Made by a program: the position numbers and the translations under genes. From the NCBI RefSeq assembly GCF_013307435.2, contig NZ_CP102845.1:5132001-5196000 (forward strand): a stretch of DNA of 64,000 nucleotides. Reading direction: 5' to 3'. Under the pieces are notes generated by a model. It made no database searches. It worked only from the letters and a program-made list of their open reading frames with translations, and was not told where the DNA came from. Positions within the stretch are counted from its first letter, which is position 1. Every line of letters begins with the position of its first letter. The DNA comes from Microvirga terrae (lineage in GTDB: Bacteria > Pseudomonadota > Alphaproteobacteria > Rhizobiales > Beijerinckiaceae). Positions 18,573 to 26,624 of the stretch are shown piece by piece.

Positions 18573-18740
18573 ATGGCAAACCTTCTGCGTATCCTCCTGG
18601 CGATCCTGCTTCCCCCGGTCGGCGTGTTCTTCACCGTCGGCTTGGGCGGCCAGTTCTGGCTCAACATTCTCCTGACGATCCTTGGCTATATTCCGGGCAT
18701 CGTCCATGCGGTCTGGATCATCGCACGTCGCCCGCATTGA
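18573..18740 (+). CDS. YqaE/Pmp3-family small membrane protein
   Basis: A 55-residue protein, MANLLRILLAILLPPVGVF at its start, with two hydrophobic helices separated by a short polar turn (GGQFWLN) and the ending IVHAVWIIARRPH. The LPPxGVF and GYIPGIxHA motifs are diagnostic of the Pmp3/YqaE proteolipid family, tied in yeast and plants to membrane-potential and salt or cold stress. It stands about 100 bp after the small gene at 18276. No obvious ribosome site is seen. Confidence 0.85.
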   Translation: MANLLRILLAILLPPVGVFFTVGLGGQFWLNILLTILGYIPGIVHAVWIIARRPH

Positions 18741-19865
18741 GCGGTGCTGCGTTGTCCGGAGTGATCTGCCGGAATCCCTCCCGAAGCGCTTGATCCGACC
18801 TAGCGCGGCCATTCAGCACTCCCTCGTGCTCCAGCGCACATGATGCGTCGGCAAGCCTGAACGGAGCGGGCACGAGGCCGTTTTCCAAGCGTGGATACGG
18901 CATGTGCAGCCGGAAGATTGAAAGACGATCGATGACCGTTCTCGACCCCATCTCCGGAAAGCAGGTCATGATCGACCTGTCGGAAAAGCCACGCAGCTCG
19001 CGCGGGGTCGTCGGCTCCAGCGAGAAGTCTTCATGCGCCTGCGGGAACCCATCGGTTGCCTGCAAACCGGAGCCGGACGCTGAGAATGTCACCCGGTCGC
19101 GGGAGAGACCTCGACACTGATCCCCTGCAGAAGGAATGGTGCACCCGACACGTCGGCCGTATGACCTTTGCCATCGCAGGGCGAGGTACGGGCATTGCCC
19201 TGTGTCCAAATGCGATCTTGCCGTTCTCCCTGTGAGATCGCGGCCGCGGCTGAGGAGCTAAAGCACCTTGAATGCCACCGGAATCGGTTGGTGGCGAGAG
19301 CAATGCGATGCACGTTCAGCGCTCCGGAGTCCCGGCCCAAGCAGCAGTTCGAGAAGAGCTGTCATCCCCGCAGGATCGACTTAGCGCCAGCTCGAGGAAG
19401 GCACTCTGTTCGAGCCGAGTGGGCATGAGGACGATGACGTCGGCAGCCGAACAGGTTCTCGAGACGAGGCCGCGTTATGCGGCAGGGGTGCACGAATTTT
19501 CAAAGATTGCTGATGGCCATGATGTCAGCCGTTCGGCCGGCACCAATGCCGTGCTCCCTGCCAGGATGGGTTCGTGCATTGTGAGTGAGGCAGGCAAGCC
19601 CCTCAACAACACTCACCAATTCGTTCTGTCTTCGAAATGGAGATGAGATTCCCACCGCTGAGCGGTGGCAGGATATTGCCGCATATTTGTCAGTATGTTG
19701 GCAGCAAAAGCCATAATCACGATCTTGTTATGCAGGACATAAACAGGACACATTCTCAGATAATGTCTCCCCCGCGGATCATAAACAAGCATCAGCAACG
19801 AGTTTAGTAAATTAATACTATTCCATCCGCTTGAACAATCCTGAATGACAAGGGGAAATTCAGAG
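18741..19865. other. 1.1-kb stretch without a supported gene
   Basis: Short open frames here lack ribosome sites and recognisable protein character. The right part (about 19650-19860) is AT-rich and probably holds the promoter of the beta-helix gene. The only recognisable element is a decayed tRNA-Arg copy at 19137-19194. Confidence 0.6.
19137..19194 (-). pseudogene. Decayed tRNA-Arg copy
   Basis: On the plus strand, TGGYGCACCCGACACG, TGACCTTTGCC and AGGGC blocks match the tRNA-Arg(CCG) copies at 21842 and 30954 in the same order and spacing. There is a 2-bp gap in the T loop, several substitutions, and a deletion of about 17-20 bp that removes the D arm. It is not functional and probably marks an older integration or duplication at the same tRNA family. 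Confidence 0.7.
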
Positions 19866-21554
19866 ATGACGATTTATTACGTGTCGACGACTGGGTCGAA
19901 CAGCGGGGCCGGCACGGCCGCGCAGCCGTTCGCCTCCCTGCAACACGCCCACAGCCTGGCCAAGCCGGGCGACACCATCTACCTGCGCGGCGGCGTCTAC
20001 AAGCTCACCACCGGCCTCAAGCTCACTAACGACGGCACCGCCGCCGCCCCGATCACCATCACCAGCGCACCCGGCGAGAAGGCCGTGCTCGACGGCGCGG
20101 CCATGACCAAGGGCGGCGCCGCCGGCTACGTGCTCAGCCTCGACAGCGTGTCCTTCAACCGCGTCACCAACCTGGAGATCCGCAACGGCGCCGAAGGCGG
20201 CCTGCTGATCAAGGGCGCGTCCAACAGCAACGTCTTCGACAACCTCGACGTGCACCACAACGGCCGCCTGTCGCAGTGGGAGGGCAAGGGCGTGTCCCTG
20301 TTCGGCTCCAGCGCCAACAACCTGCTGCGCAACATCGACTCCCATCACAACCAGGACCTGAACCTCGACAACGCCGACGGCTTCCAGGTTGCCACCACGG
20401 GCAGCGGCAACGTGCTCGAGGGCACCCGCGCCTGGGCCAACTCGGATGACGGCTACGACTTCTACAACATCCAGAACGGCACCAAGGCCGGCGCTCTCAA
20501 GGTGATCAACAACTGGGCCTGGGGCAATGGCTGGACCGTGGACGGCAAGCCCGGCGGCGACGGCAACGGCTTCAAGCTCGGCGGCGTGCGCGACGGCTCC
20601 GGCTCGACCGCCGGCGCCCACGTGGTCGAGGGCAACGTGGCCTTCGGCAACAAGATGAACGGCTTTGACGAGAACGGCAGCAACGGCGGCGTGTCCAAGC
20701 TGACGCTCTACAACAACACCGCCTACAACAACGGCATCTACAACTTCTACTTCGATGCCGCGGCCGGGCACGTGTTCCGCAACAACATCTCGTACGGGAC
20801 CGGCAAGCTCAAGACCACCGGCACGGCCGACCACAACTCCTGGGACCTGGGCGTGTCGCTCTCCAGCGCCGACTTCCAGTCGCTCGACAGCAGCTCCGCC
20901 GTGGCCGCCCGCGCCGCCGACGGCTCCCTGCCGCAAAGCGCCTTCCTGCACCTGGCCAGCTCCAGCGACCTCATCGACAAGGGCGTCGCCGTCAGCGGCC
21001 GCGCCTATCTCGGCGCAACCGCAGACCTCGGCGTGTTCGAATTTGGATTGGGAGGTTCTGAACCGCCCCTCACTCCCCTGTCGACCCTTACCTCGGCACC
21101 GACGTCTATGAGAGCGATTACGGGACACAACGGTAAGAACAAGCTGATTGGCACGACGGCCGTCGAAAAGATCGATGGCAAGGGCGGAAAAGATTACCTG
21201 TGGGGCAAGGGCGGCAGCGACATCCTCACGGGTGGCGCAAGCAAGGACGCCTTCATGTTCGACACGAAACTGGGCTCGGACAACGTCGATACCATCACCG
21301 ACTTCAAGCCACCGGATGATCGCATCTGTCTCAACGACTCGGTTTTCACCAAGCTCGGATCGACGGGAACCCTGGCGGCCAGCAAGTTCGTGATCGGCAA
21401 GAAAGCCTTGGATTCCACCGACCGCGTTATCTACAACAGCAAGACGGGCGATCTGTCATACGATGCCGACGGCTCCGGCAGCGGCGCGGCGATCAAGTTC
21501 GCCAAACTCGACGCTCACCTGAAGATGACGGCCGCTGACTTCGTCGTCATCTAA
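19866..21554 (+). CDS. PL9-like right-handed beta-helix protein with RTX-like C-terminus
   Basis: A 562-residue protein. Residues 1 to about 390 form a beta-helix of the pectate-lyase 9/DUF1565 type, beginning TIYYVSTTGSNSGAGTAAQP, with many short Asn-rich turns and the PL9-like motif ANSDDGYDFY. Residues about 420-562 resemble the hemolysin/serralysin C-terminal calcium-binding region (GKGGSDILTGG, then DTITDF). There is no N-terminal signal peptide, which fits type I secretion through the C-terminus. The start ATG 19866 follows AGGGGA and CAGAG. It lies between a tRNA relic and an island end, so it may be horizontally acquired. Polysaccharide lyase activity is inferred. Confidence 0.85.
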   Translation: MTIYYVSTTGSNSGAGTAAQPFASLQHAHSLAKPGDTIYLRGGVYKLTTGLKLTNDGTAAAPITITSAPGEKAVLDGAAMTKGGAAGYVLSLDSVSFNRVTNLEIRNGAEGGLLIKGASNSNVFDNLDVHHNGRLSQWEGKGVSLFGSSANNLLRNIDSHHNQDLNLDNADGFQVATTGSGNVLEGTRAWANSDDGYDFYNIQNGTKAGALKVINNWAWGNGWTVDGKPGGDGNGFKLGGVRDGSGSTAGAHVVEGNVAFGNKMNGFDENGSNGGVSKLTLYNNTAYNNGIYNFYFDAAAGHVFRNNISYGTGKLKTTGTADHNSWDLGVSLSSADFQSLDSSSAVAARAADGSLPQSAFLHLASSSDLIDKGVAVSGRAYLGATADLGVFEFGLGGSEPPLTPLSTLTSAPTSMRAITGHNGKNKLIGTTAVEKIDGKGGKDYLWGKGGSDILTGGASKDAFMFDTKLGSDNVDTITDFKPPDDRICLNDSVFTKLGSTGTLAASKFVIGKKALDSTDRVIYNSKTGDLSYDADGSGSGAAIKFAKLDAHLKMTAADFVVI

Positions 21555-21570
21555 CTGTTGCTAGGCTCCC

Positions 21571-21598
21571 TGGTAGCCCCGGCCGTCCGGGGCTACCA
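21571..21598 (+). terminator. Terminator-like hairpin after the beta-helix gene
   Basis: A perfect 12-bp stem (TGGTAGCCCCGG and its complement) with a CCGT loop starts 17 bp after the stop. There is no T-run, so Rho-independent function is uncertain. Confidence 0.6.
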
Positions 21599-21841
21599 TC
21601 CCGCTGGCCAAGCAGGTGCACTTCATTTCAATCGCTCGTCTCGCGAAGTCGTCAGAAAATCCGAACCACAAACTCACACCACAAACTCTCTATGTCCCTG
21701 AGTGCCGTAATGGGCCCGCTAAAGCATCGGACCCATTCGGGAGCCGAATCCAATGAATGAAACGGCCTCGCTCACCCACCGATTGCTTGCGCGAAGCAAT
21801 CAGAACGGCGTGTCTTCTATAACTATGTCATCGAGAATGAA

Positions 21842-21918
21842 TGGCGCACCCGACACGATTCGAACGTGTGACCTTTGCCTTCGGAGGGCAACGCTCTATC
21901 CAGCTGAGCTACGGGTGC
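21842..21918 (-). tRNA. tRNA-Arg (CCG), left copy
   Basis: A 77-nt cloverleaf on the minus strand with encoded CCA. It has acceptor GCACCCG/CGGGTGC, D stem GCTC/GAGC, anticodon stem TTGCC/GGCAA with loop CTCCGAA (anticodon CCG), and T arm ACACG-TTCGAAT-CGTGT. It is identical to the copy at 30954. Its upstream DNA belongs to the island, so it may lack the native promoter. Confidence 0.95.
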
Positions 21919-21935
21919 TTGAGGCGCTGGGCCTG
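21842..21935. repeat. Left 94-bp direct repeat (att-like) of the integrated element
   Basis: This is identical over 94 bp to 30954-31047. It covers the whole tRNA gene plus 17 bp of its 5' leader (TTGAGGCGCTGGGCCTG). Sequence differs on both sides of the repeat. Confidence 0.9.
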
Positions 21936-22230
21936 ACAAACAGTCAGTAAATCCAATCAGTTACGCTACCTAACCTAGCAGCCTTCCTGAGCTTAGCAAG
22001 GATTTTAAAGCTCTCTGTTCAACTCCGTTTGTCACACTCACTGTGACAACCACTGTGACAAGCCGAGACCTTCCCCACGGGTACGGGGGAAACCAGCTGA
22101 GCACGGGTTGAGCGATAGGCTCACAGGTTTTTGCAATAAAATTATCAATGCTCTGCCGTCTCACGCCCCGTGCGCTAGACATAAGCTCGGCTCGGCTGCA
22201 CGATTTGAGCAAAGGCTGCTGGGGGCATAA
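21936..22230. other. Island left-end noncoding stretch
   Basis: About 300 bp with no supported gene. It holds the first dyad repeat (22105-22133) and presumably the XRE gene promoter. Confidence 0.5.
22105..22133. promoter_or_regulatory. Dyad-containing repeat upstream of the XRE gene
   Basis: A 29-bp element beginning GGGTTGAGCGATAGGC contains the dyad TGAGC-GATAG-GCTCA. A copy with three differences lies just downstream of the XRE gene (22882-22910). It is a candidate operator of that regulator. Confidence 0.5.
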
Positions 22231-22848
22231 GTGGTGTTAGATCAGATAGAGAATGACCCTTTGGCCTTGCAGGCAATAGCTCGTAGGCTGCGCCATCTGC
22301 GGGAGAGGCTAGGTTATACTCGGGCCAAGGACTGGTGTGAGTATATAGGCATGGGTCAGCAGTCTTGGAGTAACTTTGAAAATGCACGCCGACGCATCTC
22401 ACTTGATGAGGCACTTAAGCTCGTCGCTCTTACTGAGGTTAGCCTAGACTGGATCTATCTTGGTAAGCATGACCCTGGTCTCACATTTGAGGTTCCAGAG
22501 GAGGTAGCCGCCAGACCGGCGGAAGGTATTGGCCTCGGCGTCAGGATCAAAGCGGGACGGAAGAAGATCGGCATGACTGGGGCGGCACTGGCCTCGGCGC
22601 TTGGTGTCACCCGTCAGGCTGTAAATAGTTGGGAGGTTGGCACAACTGCTCCGTCTCCTGAGCTGCTTCCAGAGGTGTGCCGACTGCTTGGCATAGATGA
22701 AGATGAGGTAGCTGCGGCGGTCGCCTCCGAGCCACGGCGACTCAAGTTGACAGTACAACGTGTGCTTGATGAGGCACGCAATCAGATCGCTCAAATTTCG
22801 GGAGCGTCTTATGAGGCGATCAGGTTAAAGCTAGAGATAACCTCTTGA
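22231..22848 (+). CDS. XRE-family regulator with two HTH domains
   Basis: A 205-residue protein with two Cro/C1-type helix-turn-helix domains, residues about 11-75 (LRHLRERLGYTRAKDW, then SWSNFENARRRIS) and about 98-155 (MTGAALASALGVTRQAVNSW), followed by an acidic helix and a C-terminal tail. It starts at GTG 22231 behind GGGGG; a second GTG follows directly. It is the first gene at the left end of the island, where an element control regulator is expected. Flanking 29-bp dyad repeats may be its sites. Confidence 0.85.
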   Translation: MVLDQIENDPLALQAIARRLRHLRERLGYTRAKDWCEYIGMGQQSWSNFENARRRISLDEALKLVALTEVSLDWIYLGKHDPGLTFEVPEEVAARPAEGIGLGVRIKAGRKKIGMTGAALASALGVTRQAVNSWEVGTTAPSPELLPEVCRLLGIDEDEVAAAVASEPRRLKLTVQRVLDEARNQIAQISGASYEAIRLKLEITS

Positions 22849-22881
22849 TCTGATGCCTAAGGGGGGAACATGGCTGCACAT

Positions 22882-22910
22882 GGGTTGAGCGATAGACTCA
22901 GAGATTTTTG
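22882..22910. promoter_or_regulatory. Second dyad-containing repeat, upstream of the HEPN gene
   Basis: This matches 22105-22133 at 26 of 29 positions, with the dyad reduced to TGAG...CTCA. It lies about 150 bp before the HEPN gene, so one regulator may control both genes. Confidence 0.45.
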
Positions 22911-23058
22911 TAACAATCAAACATATTCAGTTCGCTTGTGATAGATCCATTGCTGCGGTCTGCTGTGAGGTTCGTTTGAGAACCTATCAGAGTGTTCGGC
23001 AACCGGTTGAGTTTGCCCTATCGCGCCATTAGCTTAGCAGCAAAGCAAAGGCCAAGGC

Positions 23059-23859
23059 ATGTCCAACGGTGAGCCTAGAGACTTTAATCATCTAACGGCG
23101 GAGGAGCGTTTTTTTGTAGCTCAGAACCGCCTCGCATCAACCTCTGGACTAATGGTGGAGGTGATCCGTCTTAACGAGCAGAAGCAAGCTCTGTGGGCGT
23201 CAGAAGCGATCCGGAACATGATCGGAGAAACCCACAATGAGCCGGTCGGACCTCCGGACACGCTTATACTCACGGTAATAAATTACGAGATTGTCCAAGT
23301 ATGCCGCCTCTGGGACAAATTCGATGCACACGGTTTTGGGCTTCCAACAATAGCGGCGCTTTTGAATGCGGATGACGTTTTGCCCCTCATCCAACGGAGA
23401 CTGGAAGCGCAATCTCTGTTGAGGAACAGTAATGGAGCGGGCTTTGGTATCTTGGGACAGCTGGGTAGTCTTACCGAAGAAAGCTCTACGCAAGAACAGC
23501 GCCAGGGTCCTGACGTAAAGGAGCTGATGGAAAGCGCAGAGCAAGCCATAAAAGACGTTGCGCGGGTCGCTGAGTTACCGGCGATGCAGCGCCTTCGGAA
23601 CTATCGTGACAAGAATATTGCGCATCCAATCTATCGAACGCGAGCCGAGATTAGCAAAAGATTACAAGGCAAGGAGAAAGGAATCGGGGACGTTGCGACC
23701 GCAGATTTGAATAGTGTTATAGATCGCACAGTCTCTATCATGACAACTTTGGAGAGAGCCATTCTCCCAAATCCGCATGACTACGAAGTGCGGCGGAGTG
23801 AAGTGCGTGATGAGGCGCGAGGGTTCTATTCCAGAATTTCATATACACCTCGTTCTTAA
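23059..23859 (+). CDS. HEPN/AbiU2-like protein, candidate abortive-infection factor
   Basis: A 266-residue, mostly helical soluble protein. Near residue 183 it has YRDKNIAHPIY, a match to the HEPN Rx4-6H motif (Arg183, His189) in the R-D-K-x-x-A-H form seen in AbiU2-type HEPN domains. Proteins with this motif are often RNases in phage defence or toxin modules. No signal peptide or membrane segment is visible. It follows the XRE gene by 210 bp on the same strand and shares its dyad repeat. A partner antitoxin is not obvious unless the XRE protein serves. Family assignment is by motif only. Confidence 0.6.
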   Translation: MSNGEPRDFNHLTAEERFFVAQNRLASTSGLMVEVIRLNEQKQALWASEAIRNMIGETHNEPVGPPDTLILTVINYEIVQVCRLWDKFDAHGFGLPTIAALLNADDVLPLIQRRLEAQSLLRNSNGAGFGILGQLGSLTEESSTQEQRQGPDVKELMESAEQAIKDVARVAELPAMQRLRNYRDKNIAHPIYRTRAEISKRLQGKEKGIGDVATADLNSVIDRTVSIMTTLERAILPNPHDYEVRRSEVRDEARGFYSRISYTPRS

Positions 23860-23943
23860 GGCACGGATGAAACTGACCAAGGCAAAATTGGCTAAGGCCG
23901 TAACAATTCAATAAAATACCTAAACAAACCCACAGATCAGCAA

Positions 23944-23979
23944 ACCCTCTCAGTTGCTGTGAGGAGCTTCCGAGAGGGT
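23944..23979 (-). terminator. Hairpin after rnhA
   Basis: ACCCTCTC and GAGAGGGT enclose a 20-base loop 14 bp past the rnhA stop on the minus strand. A near copy follows the ATPase gene at 24824-24859, so this seems to be an element-specific 3'-end signal. Confidence 0.5.
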
Positions 23980-23992
23980 CATGTGTCAGCCC

Positions 23993-24471
23993 TTAGCGTA
24001 CCGCTCCAGCAAACCCAATCGCCATAGCAGCCATATGAGCCTCAGCATTGGCAAGCGCATCAACTCGCTCGTTCTGCTCATGTCCAGCATGGCCTTTGAC
24101 CCATTGCCAATTGATCTTCCGGCCTTGGATCAGCCTGTCTATCTCTAGCCAGAGTTCCTGGTTTAACACAGGCTTACCATCAGCCTTACGCCAACCCTTA
24201 GCTTTCCATCCGCGAAGCCATTGGGTCGCGCCTTTGATAACGTACTGGCTATCACTGTGGATAATGATCGGAGTCGAGCGAGGAACAGCTTCAAGCGCTT
24301 TGATAGCAGCAAGCATTTCCATCTTGTTATTTGTCGTTGCCGTGTCTCGGCCCACAATAATCTGCTCGTCCCCTGCAATAGTGACAACGGCTGCATAGCC
24401 TCCTGGTCCAGGATTTCCAAGGCAAGCGCCATCAGTGAAGACAATGGCGTGTTCAGTAGTCTCTTGGTCAT
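23993..24471 (-). pseudogene. rnhA: Ribonuclease HI with a frameshift near the start
   Basis: The frame ending at 23993 encodes a full RNase H core: FTDGACLGNPGPGGYAAVV with the first catalytic Asp, NNKMEMLAAIKAL with catalytic Glu, SDSQYVIKG with the second Asp, and the basic segment QWVKGHAGH. The frame is open from about 24499 but has no ATG, GTG or TTG before the catalytic FTDG block. The natural ATG at 24471 (MTK...) is in another frame. One missing base within its third codon (AAG-AG) would restore MTKETTEHAIVFTDG. It is either a pseudogene, a sequencing error, or uses an unusual start. Starting at GTG 24355 would lose the catalytic Asp. Confidence 0.75.
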
Positions 24472-24657
24472 GTGATTTTCGATCATTTAGTGAAGGCGGC
24501 TATAAGCATCGGAAGGCGTTAAGATCGTCTGATAAGCGACGGCGTTCACAGTGAGCTTCCTGTCTTTCCGTCAAGCCATCAGATTTTACAGCCAAGGTTA
24601 ACCTATGGTTAGCGTTGCGTGTCTTACGCTTTGGGCGAGACAGTGGAAAGGCTCACG

Positions 24658-24774
24658 ATGCGTACTCTCAAAAACTCACTGGTCCTGCTCCTATCGGCCT
24701 CAGTGCTTGGCCCGTTCTTCATCATGTCAGCGTATGCAACTACGATTCTGGCTTCGGCCTTTGTTGGTCGGTAG
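24658..24774 (+). CDS. Tiny hydrophobic or secreted peptide
   Basis: A 38-codon open frame with GGAAAGG seven bases upstream. It encodes MRTLKNSLVLLLSASVLG at its start, then FFIMSAYATTILASAFVGR, resembling a signal peptide with a very short mature part or a single membrane helix. It lies alone between divergent minus-strand island genes. I do not recognise it. Confidence 0.4.
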   Translation: MRTLKNSLVLLLSASVLGPFFIMSAYATTILASAFVGR

Positions 24775-24823
24775 GTGCGGCCGAGCGGTCTGAGAGTATC
24801 GGACCAAACCCATAAGGCGGATA

Positions 24824-24859
24824 ACTCTCTCAGTCGCATGTTGCAGCGTCCGAGAGGGT
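24824..24859 (-). terminator. Hairpin after the ATPase gene
   Basis: ACTCTCTC and GAGAGGGT enclose a 20-base loop just past the stop at 24865. It resembles the hairpin at 23944-23979 in arms, loop length and flanking bases. Confidence 0.5.
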
Positions 24860-25717
24860 AGATGTTAAGCAGCTAGCTTCTGATCCAATTCAATCAGCTC
24901 TTGAACGCTTGCGGTGTTAAGCCATTTGATAAACAGGCTCCTCATACGTTCTGATGGGATAAACACCTTGATTGGCAGATCATCTCTGATCTGACTCCGC
25001 CATATCCATTGGATCATCTCAGACAGGGCATGAAGCTCCTCATAGACAGCGATCCCCCTATCCTCAAAGTAGCCTTTGATCATCGGGTTGTGGAACAGGT
25101 TGCAGAGGTAGGCGAGTGACTTCTTATGCCTGTAGTCATTCGTTGCCTTAGCGTTGTTCGGTATCCAGCCCTTAGCGTAACGAGCGCCCTTAAGAGTCTT
25201 CCTGACCTTACTGTAGGCGGTCCAAGCATTGTCGTTAGCGGGTGTCTGAGCAGTTATCTTAAACCAATGCTCAGCAGACTTTTTAATCCGCTCTAGCCTA
25301 TCAGGATCATCCTTGAGCAGCTTGTCGTACCATCCTGAGGACATGGGGTTTTCACGCCCCTTGGGCTTGCCTCTATCATTGGCTGGACCTTCATAGACAG
25401 TGATCAGTTTCCTCAGTCTATCCTTAATCTCAGTCTCATCTGAATGATCTTCCCAGGAGACAAGCTGACCAGCCCTCAGAGTCATCATCTCAAAGTCCAA
25501 GCTCTCAGCTCTGAGGTAAGCTGACATTGGAGAGCCATGAAACATATAGGTGAGGACGTAAACCTGATTGAAGCACTTGAGGAAGTCAGTCGGGAACTCC
25601 CAGATCAGTGCTGTGTCACGATAGAGGACGAGATTGCCGTTATCACATAGGTCACGAATGGTGTTGAACCTGCCTGAGTAGCGAGGGTAGTCCCTATGGT
25701 TCCACTTGAGACGCTTA

Positions 25718-26624
25718 GAGCCCGTCCCGAAAAGGGTTGAGTGGCCGAGGCCGCTATGATTCCAAGAGGGTGCTGATGCCTGACTTGGAACCGCAATGTG
25801 GACCCCGACCACCCGGCGGCAGTATAGCCGCGACGGCTTGCGATACGAAACCGATTTGACCGATGCCGAGTGGGCGCTGATCGCGCCGCTCCTGCCTGCG
25901 CCCCGCACCCGCGGACGACCCCGGCGCTGGCCGGCTCGTGAGATCCTCAATGGTATCTTCTATGTCCTGCGCGGCGGCATTGCCTGGCGGCTGTTGCCCT
26001 CTGATCTGCCGCCCAAGAGCACCGTCTTCCGCTGGTTCAGCTTCTGGCGCGACACGGGCCTGTTCGAGACCCTCAACCATCTGCTGGTTATGGTTGATCG
26101 CGAGCGGGTCGGCCGAGAGGCCTCGCCCACCGCCGCCGTGCTCGACAGCCAGAGTGTGAAGACGACCGAGAGCGGCGGACCACGAGGCTATGATGCCGGC
26201 AAAAAGGTCAAAGGCCGCAAGCGCCAGGTGATGGTCGACACTGACGGGCGCGGTCTGATCCTGGAGCCGCAGCCGGCTGATGTGCAGGACCGGGATGGGG
26301 CCTGTGTGGTCCTGCGCCTGTCACGACGCGCGTTCCCGTTCATCGTCACAGCGTTTGCCGACAGCGGCTATGCCGGCGAGGCTCCCACCCAAGCGACCTC
26401 GATTATCATCGAGATCGTCAAGAAGCCGCCTGATCAGGTAGGGTTCGCGGTGCATCCACGCCGCTGGGTTGTTGAACGCTTCTTCGCGTGGATCAGCCGC
26501 AACCGCCGGCTCTGGAAGGATCCTGAGGCGACGCTCACGTCGGCCCGAGCATTCCTTTACGCTGCTTCCGTCATGCTCCTCGTCCGCCGCTTGGGACGGT
26601 GTTCATGATTTACGGGACGGACTC
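25718..26624 (+). mobile_element. IS5-family insertion sequence, 907 bp
   Basis: The element starts GAGCCCGTCCCGAAAA, and its right end reads GAGTCCGTCCCGTAAA on the minus strand, giving 16-bp imperfect inverted repeats with two mismatches. The target duplication TTA is at 25715-25717 and 26625-26627. It encodes one intact transposase. Its GC content is higher than that of the surrounding island, indicating a recent arrival. Confidence 0.93.
25796..26608 (+). CDS. IS5-family transposase
   Basis: A 270-residue DDE transposase with an N-terminal DUF4096-like region (LTDAEWALIAPLLP), a catalytic Asp in AVLDSQSVKTTE (Asp117), a second Asp in ADSGYAGE (Asp189), and the Glu of VVERFFAWISRNRRL (Glu227). 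It is a single uninterrupted frame, so the element may still be active. The antisense strand carries a long open frame that merges with the ATPase C-terminus and is an artefact. Confidence 0.93.
   Translation: MWTPTTRRQYSRDGLRYETDLTDAEWALIAPLLPAPRTRGRPRRWPAREILNGIFYVLRGGIAWRLLPSDLPPKSTVFRWFSFWRDTGLFETLNHLLVMVDRERVGREASPTAAVLDSQSVKTTESGGPRGYDAGKKVKGRKRQVMVDTDGRGLILEPQPADVQDRDGACVVLRLSRRAFPFIVTAFADSGYAGEAPTQATSIIIEIVKKPPDQVGFAVHPRRWVVERFFAWISRNRRLWKDPEATLTSARAFLYAASVMLLVRRLGRCS

Noticed and set aside
18902..19120. 72-residue plus-strand protein
   Set aside because: No ribosome site; protein character is weak though the MTVLDPISGKQVMIDLSE segment looks somewhat natural.
18718..19209. 163-residue minus-strand protein left of the beta-helix gene
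   Set aside because: No ribosome site or recognisable features; it runs through the tRNA relic.
19860..21128. 422-residue minus-strand frame opposite the beta-helix gene
   Set aside because: Ala/Val/Gly-rich antisense translation of a well-supported PL9-like protein.
21753..21950. 65-residue plus-strand frame crossing the left tRNA
   Set aside because: It is translated from the tRNA antisense strand.
24355..24355. GTG 24355 as the rnhA start
   Set aside because: It would remove the first catalytic aspartate and the conserved glycine-rich loop, both of which are present upstream in frame.
24865..25950. Single 361-residue minus-strand protein
   Set aside because: Its first third is antisense to the IS5 transposase; only residues after the IS junction are real ATPase sequence.
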